DNA from: JBBDRJ01 sp963766295
Lineage (GTDB): Bacteria; Actinomycetota; JAICYB01
Direction: 5' to 3'
NCBI GenBank assembly: GCA_963766295.1
Contig: CAVXYW010000002.1
Coordinates: 1,364,001-1,428,000 of the forward strand
DNA length: 64,000 nucleotides
The position numbers and the translations under genes were made by a program. Below the pieces are notes generated by a model. The model was not told where the DNA came from and made no database searches. It was given only the letters and a program-made list of their open reading frames with translations. This document shows, piece by piece, positions 7,660 through 16,853 of this stretch; positions within the stretch are counted from its first letter, which is position 1; every line of letters starts with the position of its first letter.

Positions 7660-8676
7660 TCAGAAGGTTGCGCAGAGAGCGACGAGGCGATCGAGCGCGG
7701 CGATAGCTTCGCCCGAGCCGATGACCGATCGAGCGAGCTCCACGCCGTCGCCGATCGAATTGGTGCGCCCAGCGGCAACGAAGGCCGCACCGGCGTTGAA
7801 CAAGACGCAATCTGCGACCGGTCCCGGTTTCCCTTCGAGCACTGCGCGCAGCGTCTCGGCGTTCTCTTCGGGTGTGCCGCCACGGATCGCCTCGACGGGG
7901 TTCGCGTCGAGATCCACTTCGCCCGCCGACAACGTGCTTCTCGAGAACTTTCCGTCGGACACGGTTAGAACGATGTTCTCGCCCGCGCACGTCAGTTCAT
8001 CGGGACCACCGGCTCCGGCCACGACCAGTGCGCGTTCGACACCGAGCTCGGCGAGCGCGCCGGCGACGAGATCGGCTAGTTCGGGAGCGCCGACACCGAC
8101 GAGCTGATACGAGGGACGGGCAGGGTTGGTGAGAGGGCCGAGGATATTGAAGGCCGTCCTGACCCCCAATTCCCGGCGCACCGGCATGACCTTCGCCATG
8201 GCCGGATGGAAGGCAGCAGCGAACATGAAACCGATGCCGGCTTCATCTATGCAGCGGGCCACTTGATCGGCATCGAGGTCGAGGCGAACGCCAAGCACCT
8301 CTAGCACGTCGGCCGACCCGGACTTGGACGAAAGCGCGCGATTACCGTGCTTCGCGACCGGGAGCCCGCCGCCGGCGACAACGAAGGCCGCGGCCGTAGA
8401 GATGTTGGCCGTTCCCTTACCGTCGCCCCCGGTGCCGCAAGTATCGACGAGGCCTGTTGCTTTCGGTCGAACGGGCACGGCGTTGTCCCGCATGGTGCCG
8501 GCGAGTCCGGCGATCTCCTCGGCACTCTCACCCTTCATGCGCAGAGCTATGAGAAAAGCGGCGATCAAAGCAGGTGCCACATCACCGGTAACGATCTCTT
8601 CCAACGCTTTGCTCGCCTCGTCCCGGCTGAGATCGTGGCGTGCCAGCACCTTGTCGAGCGCTTCACGGAGTGCCAT
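7660..8676 (-). CDS. trpD: Anthranilate phosphoribosyltransferase
   Basis: A 338-residue enzyme that transfers phosphoribosyl from PRPP to anthranilate. It shows the glycine-rich DTCGTGGDG, the KHGNR loop, SSKSGSAD and a NILGPLTNPA segment, all diagnostic. The ATG at 8676 gives the normal family N terminus (ALREALDKVL). The open frame extends further upstream but into sequence without similarity. It is the first gene of the trpDCFB-cupin-trpA run; only 41 bases separate it from the M28 peptidase gene, so it may be read from upstream. Confidence 0.97.
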   Translation of the reverse strand: MALREALDKVLARHDLSRDEASKALEEIVTGDVAPALIAAFLIALRMKGESAEEIAGLAGTMRDNAVPVRPKATGLVDTCGTGGDGKGTANISTAAAFVVAGGGLPVAKHGNRALSSKSGSADVLEVLGVRLDLDADQVARCIDEAGIGFMFAAAFHPAMAKVMPVRRELGVRTAFNILGPLTNPARPSYQLVGVGAPELADLVAGALAELGVERALVVAGAGGPDELTCAGENIVLTVSDGKFSRSTLSAGEVDLDANPVEAIRGGTPEENAETLRAVLEGKPGPVADCVLFNAGAAFVAAGRTNSIGDGVELARSVIGSGEAIAALDRLVALCATF

Positions 8677-8717
8677 CGACCCCAGGCTAACCGCTCCCCT
8701 AGAGCAGGAATTGCGCC

Positions 8718-9623
8718 TTAGGAGTACGACCGAACAATGGCCAGCGCAAGCCGGCCCGAACGCTCGACGTCTGCTTGGCGAACGCGGTCGATGGTGTCGC
8801 GTGGTGAGTGGATGCAGCAATCGTCGTCTCCCGTCCACAACCAGGCGGCGTTCATCCCTTGAGTCAAGAAGGAGCCGTTGTCGGACCAGTCCGGCGTAAC
8901 TCGTTCGCGCGCGGCAATGCCAAGTTCGCCGGCCAGGCGTACACATCGCTCGGTTCCTTCAGAGGGCCCCACGGACATATGACTGCAGAAGATCGTGTCG
9001 CCTCGTCCGACCATGTCGATGTTGACCACGGATACCAGGTTTCTTCGAGCCTCTTCGGACATCCGCGAAACGAAGTGGACGGAACCGACGTGGTGCCGAC
9101 GATCGCTGCCCGGCTGGTACTCCTCGGCCCCAAACGCTACGAACATGACGGGAAGAGGCGCCGGACGCGCGTCCACCGCGCGCGCGATCTCGAGAGCCAA
9201 AGCCACTCCGGTCGCATTGTCATTTACACCCGGCCCCCGAAGAGAGTCTCGATGGCCGCCGACGATCAAGAAGGGAGCGGACTCGTCGAAGCCTGGAGGT
9301 CGTCCGGTCACATTCGAAGACTCACCTCCCTGCGGAAGAGGGAACTTCTGCTCTACGGACTGCCAGCCGAGTTCATCGATCTTGTTTCTGATGTACCTGG
9401 CGGATGATCTGTCGCCGTCCGTGCCCGCCTGTCGGTTGCCGATCTCTACACCCAGCGCACGGACGTGCTCCATCGCGCGATCGAGTTGCAGCAGACCCAG
9501 ATCCGGTGTCGGCTCAGGCGTAGCCGTCGGCAGCCTGGGGGTCGCCGAACGCGTAGATGCCTCGTCCGGCGGCGACGAACAAGCAACGGCAAGGAGCAGC
9601 AGCGCAAAGAGCGCCTTACGCAT
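8718..9623 (-). CDS. Secreted M28-family zinc aminopeptidase (lipoprotein)
   Basis: A 301-residue exported peptidase. The N terminus is a lipoprotein signal ending AVAC (Cys15) and is followed by a Pro/Thr-rich linker. The co-catalytic zinc residues of M28 are visible in order: His-Arg-Asp (GGHRDS), Asp (GVNDNATG), Glu-Glu (GAEEY), Asp (NIDMVG) and His (IHSPRDT). Such enzymes release N-terminal amino acids outside the membrane. It overlaps the end of the histidine kinase gene by eight bases, so it is probably part of the signalling operon. It may supply amino acids or trim a regulated surface protein; which one is unknown. Confidence 0.9.
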   Translation of the reverse strand: MRKALFALLLLAVACSSPPDEASTRSATPRLPTATPEPTPDLGLLQLDRAMEHVRALGVEIGNRQAGTDGDRSSARYIRNKIDELGWQSVEQKFPLPQGGESSNVTGRPPGFDESAPFLIVGGHRDSLRGPGVNDNATGVALALEIARAVDARPAPLPVMFVAFGAEEYQPGSDRRHHVGSVHFVSRMSEEARRNLVSVVNIDMVGRGDTIFCSHMSVGPSEGTERCVRLAGELGIAARERVTPDWSDNGSFLTQGMNAAWLWTGDDDCCIHSPRDTIDRVRQADVERSGRLALAIVRSYS

Positions 9624-10932
9624 CCGGGAAAGTTAGCTCGAAACGGCTCCCTTGTCCGTCGCTCGACACCTCGAGGCCGACACCCATCCGCTGCGCGAGC
9701 TCACCGACGATCGCGAGTCCAAGCCCGCTCCCGACCGGACGTTCTCCTCTGTACTTCCGCCAGAGATAGAACCGCTCGAAGGCGTGGTCGAAGTCTTCGG
9801 GGTCCAGCCCCGGACCTGAGTCCGTTACCGCAAGCCATCCGTTGTTTATCTCTACCCGGACTTGTTTGTTCTCGGGAGTCACCCTGAGAGCGTTCTCTAC
9901 CAAGTTCGCCACCATCTGATGAACCCTGTCCGGATCCGTATGAACAACGGACGGGCCGTCGGTGGAGAGATCGAGATTGACTCCGGCCTGTTTGGCAGCG
10001 GGCTGCAACGCATCGACGACGGCAAGACCGACCTCGGCCAAGTCGGCGTCTCGCGGATCGATCGAGAACTCGCCAGCTTCGAGACGCCCCAGGTCGAGGA
10101 GATCTTGCACAAGCCTCTCCAACCGCTGTGACTCTCCGAGCATCACTGTCCCTGCATGCTTCGTCCGACGAGTCGTTCCGTCGGCAAGCGCTTCGGCGTA
10201 TCCGCGGATCGCCGTCAACGGCGTTCGCAGCTCGTGAGAAACAGAAAGGAAGAAGGCCTTCTCCCGATCCCTCGCTGCTTGGAGATCGACAACCATGCCG
10301 TCGAAGGCTTCTCTTAATTCGGCGATCTCGGCCGGGTCAGAAGCCCGTCGTGGACCCGGCCCGTCCACATCACCCCGCGCGAGCGACCTCGCCGAGCTCG
10401 CAAGCTCACGAAGTGGGCGAGCGACTCTCCGCGCGATCGCGTACGCGACGAGGGCCGAGACGAGCAGCGCTGCCAGGGCTGCGATCGCGAGCCTCGAACC
10501 GAACCCCTCCGGCAAGGGTTCGGCTTCCGCGGACGGACGAAAGACATACAAGGTGCCGGAACGTCCGCACAGAGTCGTCGGTTGCGATGCATACACGACT
10601 TCGCGGCCGGCCACGACGGCGCGGCCCTCTGGTCCCGCGCCGAACTCTCGCGGTCGACCGGCACGCACTTGGTCTGGGATGAAGCGCGCTTGTGGTCCGA
10701 GCTGGCGCGCAGCCAACCCAGGACGGGATCCTTCGGCGCAGGGGATCTCCGAAGCGAGCTGCGCCACTCGCGAGATTTCCGACCGCAACTGAGATTGAAG
10801 TCGTTGAGGCGCACCCAACCGTGTCAGTCCGACAACGATCAACGCGGTAACGATCACCGCTCCGACGGCGACGCCTCCGATCGCCAGGATGAGAACGCGG
10901 CCGAGCGGGGCCCTAGCGGCGCTACGCGCCAT
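9616..10932 (-). CDS. Sensor histidine kinase (HAMP/HisKA/HATPase)
   Basis: A 438-residue membrane kinase. One helix (about residues 13-36), an extracytoplasmic region of about 110 residues with two cysteines, a second helix (about 147-168), HAMP, then HisKA with phosphoacceptor His233 (SVSHELRTPL). The ATPase has the N box NLVENALRV, G1 DSGPGLDP and G2 GSGLGLAIV. The ATG at 10932 is chosen because it overlaps the regulator's stop by 11 bases; a longer frame exists to 10992. It should phosphorylate the OmpR-type regulator encoded just upstream. The signal is unknown. Confidence 0.93.
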   Translation of the reverse strand: MARSAARAPLGRVLILAIGGVAVGAVIVTALIVVGLTRLGAPQRLQSQLRSEISRVAQLASEIPCAEGSRPGLAARQLGPQARFIPDQVRAGRPREFGAGPEGRAVVAGREVVYASQPTTLCGRSGTLYVFRPSAEAEPLPEGFGSRLAIAALAALLVSALVAYAIARRVARPLRELASSARSLARGDVDGPGPRRASDPAEIAELREAFDGMVVDLQAARDREKAFFLSVSHELRTPLTAIRGYAEALADGTTRRTKHAGTVMLGESQRLERLVQDLLDLGRLEAGEFSIDPRDADLAEVGLAVVDALQPAAKQAGVNLDLSTDGPSVVHTDPDRVHQMVANLVENALRVTPENKQVRVEINNGWLAVTDSGPGLDPEDFDHAFERFYLWRKYRGERPVGSGLGLAIVGELAQRMGVGLEVSSDGQGSRFELTFPDA

Positions 10933-11608
10933 CCTGCTTAGAGCTCGTCTTGTATCCGACTCCGCGAACGGTCTGGACGGGACAGGCGGCACCTAGCTTT
11001 CGCCTGAGCTGCGCGACGTGCACGTCTACCGTTCGGGAGTCGACGTCGCCTGGATATCCCCACACCGCTTCCAATAGCTGCGCGCGGGTGAGCACACGTC
11101 CCGGACGTCCCACCAGATATGCAAGCAGATCGAACTCCCTGCGCGTTAGATCCATTGACTCACCAGCCAGAGTCACCTCACGAGAAACCGGGTCGAGTCG
11201 CAGATCGCCACTCGCTATGGGTCCCGCATCCGATCCCTCATCCCGACCGTGGCGCCGGAGCACGGCCCGCACGCGCGCAACAAGCTCGCGCGGACTGAAC
11301 GGCTTTGTGACGTAGTCATCGGCTCCGAGCTCGAGTCCGAGGATTCGATCAGCCTCGGAGCCTCGTGCCGTAACCATGATCACCGGTATTGGCCGTCGGG
11401 CTCGGATCTCGCGCAACAAGTCGACGCCGTCGGCGTCGGGCAAAGTGAGGTCGAGGAGGACGACATCGATTCCGGGATCGTCCAGCTGCTTCTTGGCTTC
11501 GGCTCCCGTGGCCGCAATGCGTGCGCGAAACCCGCCCTGCTTGAGGTACATCTCGACGATATCGGCGATGGGCTGCTCGTCCTCGACGACGAGCACGGTG
11601 CCGGGCAT
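10922..11608 (-). CDS. OmpR/PhoB-family response regulator
   Basis: A 228-residue regulator with an N-terminal receiver (Asp53 in VVLLDLTLPD, Thr in VTARG, Lys in YVTKPF) and a C-terminal winged helix (LTRREFDLLAYL, RTVDVHVAQLRRKLG, VRGVGYK). It lies in an operon after the DUF5666-like gene and before its kinase. OmpR-type proteins bind head-to-tail sites with an 11-bp period; such a pair lies upstream of this operon (12291-12306). Confidence 0.95.
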   Translation of the reverse strand: MPGTVLVVEDEQPIADIVEMYLKQGGFRARIAATGAEAKKQLDDPGIDVVLLDLTLPDADGVDLLREIRARRPIPVIMVTARGSEADRILGLELGADDYVTKPFSPRELVARVRAVLRRHGRDEGSDAGPIASGDLRLDPVSREVTLAGESMDLTRREFDLLAYLVGRPGRVLTRAQLLEAVWGYPGDVDSRTVDVHVAQLRRKLGAACPVQTVRGVGYKTSSKQDGA

Positions 11609-11629
11609 GTGTTCAGCCTAGAGCCAGCG

Positions 11630-12229
11630 CTACGCGGCTCTATCCATCCGCCTGTCGCGCCGCTTCTCCATCCGCTCGCGCCGGCACTCCATCGGGTTCT
11701 CCTTGCATTCCTCCCGCTTCTGCTCGAGCTCTGCGAAGCGTTCCGCCGAGACGGCCCGCACGAACTTCGTAACGAACCCTTCGCCCTCATCGACCTGGCT
11801 CGCGGACACGTGGTCTCCGGTCTTCAGGTCGCCCAGCTCGGCCGCCTCTCCGTCGCGATAGATCTTCGTTTCGTCCGACGTCGGCACTTCAGCGGTTGCG
11901 CCGTCGGCTTCCTTTATGACGAGTGTCGTTCCGTCGACACGCTCGAGCACGCCGCGATCGAACGTCACGGTGCTGAAGCCCTGGCCGTCGCGTTGCGGCA
12001 CCACGGCCTCGCTGCGGATGGCACGCTTCATGGCTCGGCCTCGGGGGCCCTGACGGCCGACCCGTGCTTTTGGTTCGCCGCTGGAATCGCCCTCGGTGCC
12101 TTCGTCGGACTGCGTGAGAAGTGCGCTTTCGCTCGAGCTGGTCAATGCACCCGCGCCCGCATAGGAAATCGCTCCAACCACGAGAGCACCGACGATCAAA
12201 GCCCCAAGGTTCCTGCGTAGGAATCCCAT
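11630..12229 (-). CDS. Exported or anchored protein with a DUF5666-like domain
   Basis: A 199-residue protein. The ATG at 12229 has AAGGAGG upstream. One N-terminal hydrophobic helix (about residues 9-29) could be a signal anchor. An acidic Ser-rich linker and a basic RGRAMKRAIR stretch follow, then a small beta domain (GVLERVDGTTLVIKE, LKTGDHVSAS) like DUF5666. The C terminus is highly charged (Glu/Arg/Lys). It is first in an operon with a response regulator and kinase, so it is a likely target or accessory of that system. Function unknown. Confidence 0.75.
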   Translation of the reverse strand: MGFLRRNLGALIVGALVVGAISYAGAGALTSSSESALLTQSDEGTEGDSSGEPKARVGRQGPRGRAMKRAIRSEAVVPQRDGQGFSTVTFDRGVLERVDGTTLVIKEADGATAEVPTSDETKIYRDGEAAELGDLKTGDHVSASQVDEGEGFVTKFVRAVSAERFAELEQKREECKENPMECRRERMEKRRDRRMDRAA

Positions 12230-12279
12230 CCCTGCCTCCTTTGCTTCAAAGAAGGGTCGGCCCTTCAGGGCTACAGGAT

Positions 12280-12306
12280 GTCTGGGGAATGTAAGAGGTT
12301 CGTAAG
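12280..12306. promoter_or_regulatory. Candidate response-regulator site: 11-bp direct repeat
   Basis: On the plus strand GTAAG occurs at 12291 and 12302, exactly 11 bp apart, with a weaker copy (GTCTG) at 12280, another 11 bp away. It is in the 82-base gap between trpE and the DUF5666-like gene, upstream of the operon for the first two-component system. Head-to-tail 11-bp repeats suit OmpR/PhoB binding. Confidence 0.45.
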
Positions 12307-12311
12307 GGCGG

Positions 12312-13796
12312 CTAGCCGAGCGACTCGGCGGCTCGGAACGCATTGATCAGCGCCGAGGCCTTGTTGATGCACTCCTGGTACTCATCATCGGCATCCGCGT
12401 CGGCCACGATCCCGCCGCCGGCTTGGATGTAAGCCGTCCCGTCCTTGACCACGGAGGTCCGAAGTGCGATCGCCATGTCGAGGTTCCCGGAGAAGTCGAT
12501 GTATCCGGCTACCCCGGCGTACACGCCCCGCCGAGTCTTCTCCAGCTCGTCGATGATCTCCATCGCCCGGACCTTGGGCGCGCCGGACACGGTGCCGGCA
12601 GGGAACGTCGCCCGCAAGACGTCGAATGCGGTGACGCCCTCGCGAACTTTCCCCGTGACCTCCGAAACCAGATGCATGAGGTGTGAATATCTGTCTACCT
12701 CAAGAAAGCGGGTCGGACGGACCGTGCCGTAGTCACAAACGCGACCGAGGTCGTTGCGCGCGAGATCCACGAGCATGATGTGCTCGGCTCGTTCCTTTGG
12801 GTTCGCGGCCAGTTCTTCGGCGAGCTCGCGATCCTTCTCCGGTGTTAGCCCACGCCACCGCGTCCCGGCGATGGGATGCGATATGGCGGTTCCATCTTCT
12901 ACTCGGACAAGGGCTTCAGGCGACGATCCGATGACCCACATATCCCCGAAGCGGATGAGGAACATGTACGGCGACGGATTGACAAGTCTCAGCATTCGGT
13001 ACATATCGACGGGATCGGCGGTTAGGCCTTCGAGCTCGAAGCGCTGAGACAAGACAACCTGGAAGATGTCCCCGGCGTAGATGTACTCCTTGGCGTCCGC
13101 GATCATCTGGCGCCACTCTTCGCGCGTGGTGTTCGACGGCGGCGCTTCCTGCCGGACGACATCGGGCGGAGATACCGGCTCCTCGGAGAAGGGCTCGCGC
13201 AGCCGAGCAACGAGCTCCTCGCAGCTTTGGATCGCCTCCTCGTAGGACGCATCGATGTCTTCGCCCGGTATGACGTTCGCGATCACGCTCATCACCTGCC
13301 GGAAGTGATCGAACGCGACGACGCGGTTCGTGAACTGCAGCTGCAGATCGGGCAGGCCCAGATCGTCTGTCGTCGTTTCCGGCAAGCGCTCCAGGTGCCG
13401 GACGATGTCGTAACCGAGGTAACCGACGGCTCCCCCGTGCAACGGTGGCAGGCCATCGAGACGCGGAGCGCGAAAGCCCTCGATCGTGCTCTGGACCACG
13501 TCGAGCGGGCCGTCACCCTTGGCCCAAGGCGGCGGCGTTCCATCCCATTCCAGCTCATCGCGCTTGCCGCGCACGACCAGGAAAGGGTCGACGCCGATGA
13601 ACGAGTAACGGCTCCATCTCTCACCGTGTTCGGCCGACTCGAGCAGGAAGTAGTGGTCGCCACGCGCAACGCGCTTGAACGCGGAAACCGGCGTCTGGTG
13701 ATCGCCCAGAACTTCACGCCACACAGGGACGACCGTGTACTCCTTCGCGAGCACTCGGAATTCCTCGAGCGAGGGACGATAGAGCTCGCTATTCAC
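12312..13796 (-). CDS. trpE: Anthranilate synthase component I
   Basis: A 494-residue chorismate-using enzyme that makes anthranilate with ammonia from a TrpG partner. The feedback site LLES lies near residue 52. The chorismate-binding core is clear: SPEALVRV, PIAGTRWRG, ARNDLGRV, FPAGTVSGAPKVRAMEII and QAGGGIVADA. The GTG at 13796 overlaps hisI by eight bases and gives the normal N terminus; the frame continues upstream only as antisense to hisI. It therefore ends the his operon, apart from the other trp genes. No trpG is in the window. Confidence 0.97.
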   Translation of the reverse strand: MNSELYRPSLEEFRVLAKEYTVVPVWREVLGDHQTPVSAFKRVARGDHYFLLESAEHGERWSRYSFIGVDPFLVVRGKRDELEWDGTPPPWAKGDGPLDVVQSTIEGFRAPRLDGLPPLHGGAVGYLGYDIVRHLERLPETTTDDLGLPDLQLQFTNRVVAFDHFRQVMSVIANVIPGEDIDASYEEAIQSCEELVARLREPFSEEPVSPPDVVRQEAPPSNTTREEWRQMIADAKEYIYAGDIFQVVLSQRFELEGLTADPVDMYRMLRLVNPSPYMFLIRFGDMWVIGSSPEALVRVEDGTAISHPIAGTRWRGLTPEKDRELAEELAANPKERAEHIMLVDLARNDLGRVCDYGTVRPTRFLEVDRYSHLMHLVSEVTGKVREGVTAFDVLRATFPAGTVSGAPKVRAMEIIDELEKTRRGVYAGVAGYIDFSGNLDMAIALRTSVVKDGTAYIQAGGGIVADADADDEYQECINKASALINAFRAAESLG

Positions 13797-14121
13797 CGGG
13801 AGCCTCGAGCGTCCGGTAGAAACACGAGTACTCGCCAGTGTGACAGGCGCCCTTCCCCTCGAGATGCACGCGATAAAGGACGACGTCCTCATCGCAATCG
13901 AAACGAATCTCGACGAGGTGCAATCGGTCACCGGATGTGTCGCCCTTGGTCCACAGTTCATTGCGCGACCGCGACCAGAAGGTAGCCAAGCCTTTGTCAA
14001 AGGTCGTCCGGATCGCTTCCTCGTTGGCCCAGCCGAGCATCAGGACGTCGCCCTTCTCGGCCTCTTGGACGATCACCGGGATCAAACCCTTTTCGTCGAA
14101 GCGCAGGTCCGAGATCTTCAT
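13789..14121 (-). CDS. hisI: Phosphoribosyl-AMP cyclohydrolase
   Basis: A 110-residue HisI that opens the adenine ring of phosphoribosyl-AMP (third step of histidine synthesis). The zinc cysteines are in FDCDED and CHTGEYSCFYR, and WSRSRNELWTKG is the family signature. It has no fused HisE (pyrophosphohydrolase) domain, and no hisE is in the window. It overlaps hisF by four bases and trpE by eight. Confidence 0.97.
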   Translation of the reverse strand: MKISDLRFDEKGLIPVIVQEAEKGDVLMLGWANEEAIRTTFDKGLATFWSRSRNELWTKGDTSGDRLHLVEIRFDCDEDVVLYRVHLEGKGACHTGEYSCFYRTLEAPGE

Positions 14122-14900
14122 ACGCGGCGGACCTCTACCCCACGCGACGCCATGTGGTCCTTAAGGTCGGACACCGTGTGCTGGCCGTAGTGGACGATCG
14201 ACGCAACGAGCACGGCATCGGCGTGTCCTTCCAGAACGGCCTCGGCAAGGTGCTCGGGAGTACCCGCCCCACCCGAAGCGATCACGGGAATACCGACGGC
14301 ATCGGATACGGCGCGAGTGAGCGCAACGTCGTACCCCTCTTTGGTTCCGTCGCGATCGAAAGAGGTCAGCAAGATTTCGCCGGCGCCGAGCTTCTCGGCT
14401 TCGACGGCCCAGCCGACGGCGTCGATGCCACTACGGATCGGTTCCTCACCGCGCGCGCCGCGGCCACCTTCGAGAACCACTTCCCACCCGTCTTCGACCC
14501 GGCGGGCGTCGATCGCGACCACGATGCACTGGGCGCCGAACTCGTCCGATGCAGCTCGAACCAGATCCGGATCGCGCACGGCGGCTGTGTTCATCGAGAC
14601 CTTGTCGGCACCGGCCCGAAGTCGTTTCTTCACGTCGTCGACGGTGCGCACTCCCCCGCCGATGGTCAGCGGGATGAAAACCTGCTCGGCGGCGCTGCGC
14701 AACACCGAATAGGTCGTCTCGCGTCCTTCGGGTGTGGCCGTTATGTCGAGGAAGCACAATTCGTCGGCACCCTGTTCGTCGTACCGGAGCGCAAGCTCGA
14801 CCGGATCGCCGGCATCTCGGGTGTCGACGAACTGAACGCTCTTGACCACTCTGCCGCCGTCGAGATCGAGGCACGGGATAACTCGCTTCGCAAGAGTCAT
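14118..14900 (-). CDS. hisF: Imidazole glycerol phosphate synthase, cyclase subunit
   Basis: A 260-residue TIM barrel that, with HisH, makes imidazole glycerol phosphate and AICAR. The catalytic Asp residues are in VIPCLDLDGGRVVK (base) and VVAIDARR (acid). The phosphate loops GGGVRTVDD and ASGGAGTPEHL are intact. It overlaps hisA and hisI by four bases each. HisH lies on the other side of hisA. Confidence 0.98.
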   Translation of the reverse strand: MTLAKRVIPCLDLDGGRVVKSVQFVDTRDAGDPVELALRYDEQGADELCFLDITATPEGRETTYSVLRSAAEQVFIPLTIGGGVRTVDDVKKRLRAGADKVSMNTAAVRDPDLVRAASDEFGAQCIVVAIDARRVEDGWEVVLEGGRGARGEEPIRSGIDAVGWAVEAEKLGAGEILLTSFDRDGTKEGYDVALTRAVSDAVGIPVIASGGAGTPEHLAEAVLEGHADAVLVASIVHYGQHTVSDLKDHMASRGVEVRRV

Positions 14901-15619
14901 GCCACAGCCTTCAAAGCTTCAGGAAGGTCGATCGCTCCGGCGTAAAGAGCCTTTCCAACAACAACACCCTCTACCCCGTGCACCCCAATGAGCGCGCGGA
15001 TGTCATCGATGCTCGCCACACCGCCTGATGCAACAACAGGTACCTGCGCAGCTAACGCAACTTCGCCCAGAATCTCGGTGTTGGGGCCCGCAAGCATTCC
15101 GTCCCGCGAAACGTCGGTAACCAATAAACGTGGGACGCCCGCAGCGGCCAGGCGCTTCGCGGCAACGGCGATGTCCTCTCCCGTTCCTTCGGTCCATCCC
15201 GAGACACGAACTTCTCGTCCTTGGGTGTCCGGCGCAACGACGAGGCGTGCGCCGAGGGCTTCGACGGCCCGAAGAAGGAAAGACTCGTCTGTGAGTGCTT
15301 TGGTTCCAAGCACAACGCGGTCCGCGCCGGTTTCCGTCCATCTCACAGCTAGATCCAGCGACCTGATTCCGCCCGCCACCTGCACTGGGATCGACACAGA
15401 CTTCACGATCGCTTCCACCACCTCGTGGTTGCGTGGTTCGCCGGCAACGGCTCCTTCGAGATCGACAACGTGCAAACGGGGAGCACCCTGTGCCTCCCAA
15501 TCCTTCGCGGTCGCGACCGGGTCGTCCGAGTACACGGTTTTCGTTTCGAGCTCACCGCGTTCGACCCGGACGACCTTTCCCTCGATCAGATCGATCGCCG
15601 GGATGACCTGAAAGGTCAT
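14897..15619 (-). CDS. hisA: ProFAR isomerase
   Basis: A 240-residue HisA. Asp10 in PAIDLIEGKVVR is the expected base and the Asp of APDTQGREV the acid. AGGIRSLD and ASGGVASIDD bind phosphates. The stretch VSGWTEGTG resembles plain HisA; the RxRGW stretch of bifunctional PriA is missing. With a separate trpF in the window, a HisA-only role is likely. It overlaps hisH and hisF by four bases. Confidence 0.95.
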   Translation of the reverse strand: MTFQVIPAIDLIEGKVVRVERGELETKTVYSDDPVATAKDWEAQGAPRLHVVDLEGAVAGEPRNHEVVEAIVKSVSIPVQVAGGIRSLDLAVRWTETGADRVVLGTKALTDESFLLRAVEALGARLVVAPDTQGREVRVSGWTEGTGEDIAVAAKRLAAAGVPRLLVTDVSRDGMLAGPNTEILGEVALAAQVPVVASGGVASIDDIRALIGVHGVEGVVVGKALYAGAIDLPEALKAVA

Positions 15620-16233
15620 TGCCCGATCCGTTTGAAGAAGCGCTCCAGAACGCGGCGTCCGACTTCGGCCGACTTCTCCGGGTGGAACTGAACGCCGACG
15701 ACGTTGTCACGTTCGATCGCGCTGCAGAACTGCTGCGCATATGTGGTCGTAGCAACCACGCATCCGGGGTCGGGATCGACGTAATAGGAGTGGACGAAGT
15801 ACGCCCTGTCGCCGGGCTCGATCGCGCTCAGCACCTCTGCGTCTTTGGAGACCTCGAGCGAGTTCCAACCCATGTGCGGAACCTTCAGATCGGGGCCGCC
15901 TTCCAGGCGCTTGCACGTTCCCGGCACGATCCCCAAACCGCGAGCGTCCGGGTCTTCGTCCGACGTTTCCATGAAGAGTTGAAGGCCAACGCAGATACCG
16001 AGCAACGGCTTCCCTGCTTGCGCCCATTCGCGCAAGGGTTCTTCGAGCTTTCGCTCGGCGAGATTCCGCGCGCCGGCGCCGAAATGGCCGACACCGGGAA
16101 GGACCACGGCATCGAATCCGTCATTTAAGCCTTTCGGTGAGTCGACGATCTGAGCGGTTACACCGATGCGCTCAATGGCTTTCGTGACGCTCGGAAGGTT
16201 GCCGAGGTCGTAGTCGACGACGGCAGCTTTCAT
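15616..16233 (-). CDS. hisH: Imidazole glycerol phosphate synthase, glutaminase subunit
   Basis: A 205-residue class I glutamine amidotransferase that feeds ammonia to HisF. The nucleophile is in GICVGLQLFM, and the His-Glu dyad in FHPEKS. The ATG at 16233 overlaps the hisB stop (ATGA) and gives the usual MKAAVVDYDLGNL start; the frame extends further upstream without similarity. Confidence 0.97.
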   Translation of the reverse strand: MKAAVVDYDLGNLPSVTKAIERIGVTAQIVDSPKGLNDGFDAVVLPGVGHFGAGARNLAERKLEEPLREWAQAGKPLLGICVGLQLFMETSDEDPDARGLGIVPGTCKRLEGGPDLKVPHMGWNSLEVSKDAEVLSAIEPGDRAYFVHSYYVDPDPGCVVATTTYAQQFCSAIERDNVVGVQFHPEKSAEVGRRVLERFFKRIGQ

Positions 16234-16814
16234 TCGAGAACACCCTTCGTGGACGGAGTCCCATCCCGACCGGATAACGCACATGCTTGACCGAGGGCGC
16301 GAGCGAGCGCCTTGAATTCGGCTTCGACGATGTGGTGTGGGTCGCTTCCGTCCAGAAGCTTCACGTGCAATGTGATGCCCGCGCGGTTGGTGAGCGCACG
16401 CAGGAACTCGTTGGTGAGCGCCGGGTCGTACTCGCCCACACGGGCTACAGGAACCGGAACGTCGTGAGACAGGAATGGTCGGCCCGATAGATCGAGGGCG
16501 ACCTGGACGAGCGACTCCTCCATCGGCACCGTCACCGACCCGTAGCGGTTGATGCCGGCTTTATCGCCCAGCGCTTGCTTCAGCGCGTCGCCCAGCGCGA
16601 GGCCGACGTCCTCCACCGTGTGGTGTGCGTCGATCTCGAGATCACCCGTGGCCTCGATGGTGAGATCGAACCCGGCGTGACGTCCGAGCTGGGACAGCAT
16701 GTGGTCGAAGAAGGGCACGCCGGTGTTGGCCGAAGTCTCACCCGTCCCATCGAGGGTGAGATCGACCGTGACCTGCGTCTCGCCGGTGCGTCGGTCGACG
16801 CGTGCACGTCGCAT
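16230..16814 (-). CDS. hisB: Imidazoleglycerol-phosphate dehydratase
   Basis: A 194-residue monofunctional HisB, without the histidinol-phosphatase domain of enterobacteria. Manganese-binding repeats are present: FFDHML, DAHHTVEDVG and DPHHIVEAEFKA. It is separated from hisC by 39 bases and overlaps hisH by four. Histidinol phosphatase must be encoded elsewhere, since no such gene is in the window. Confidence 0.97.
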   Translation of the reverse strand: MRRARVDRRTGETQVTVDLTLDGTGETSANTGVPFFDHMLSQLGRHAGFDLTIEATGDLEIDAHHTVEDVGLALGDALKQALGDKAGINRYGSVTVPMEESLVQVALDLSGRPFLSHDVPVPVARVGEYDPALTNEFLRALTNRAGITLHVKLLDGSDPHHIVEAEFKALARALGQACALSGRDGTPSTKGVLE

Positions 16815-16853
16815 CAGGGGACTTCAAGGATAAGGGCCGTGCGGAGCGGGAAG

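Noticed and set aside
12230..12311. Tryptophan attenuator or leader peptide near trpE or trpD
   Set aside because: trpE overlaps hisI, and the gap before trpD is 41 bases; neither leaves room for a leader with Trp codons.
14897..15619. HisA as bifunctional PriA
   Set aside because: It lacks the RxRGW stretch of PriA and a separate trpF is present, though the unusual TrpF base leaves a small doubt.
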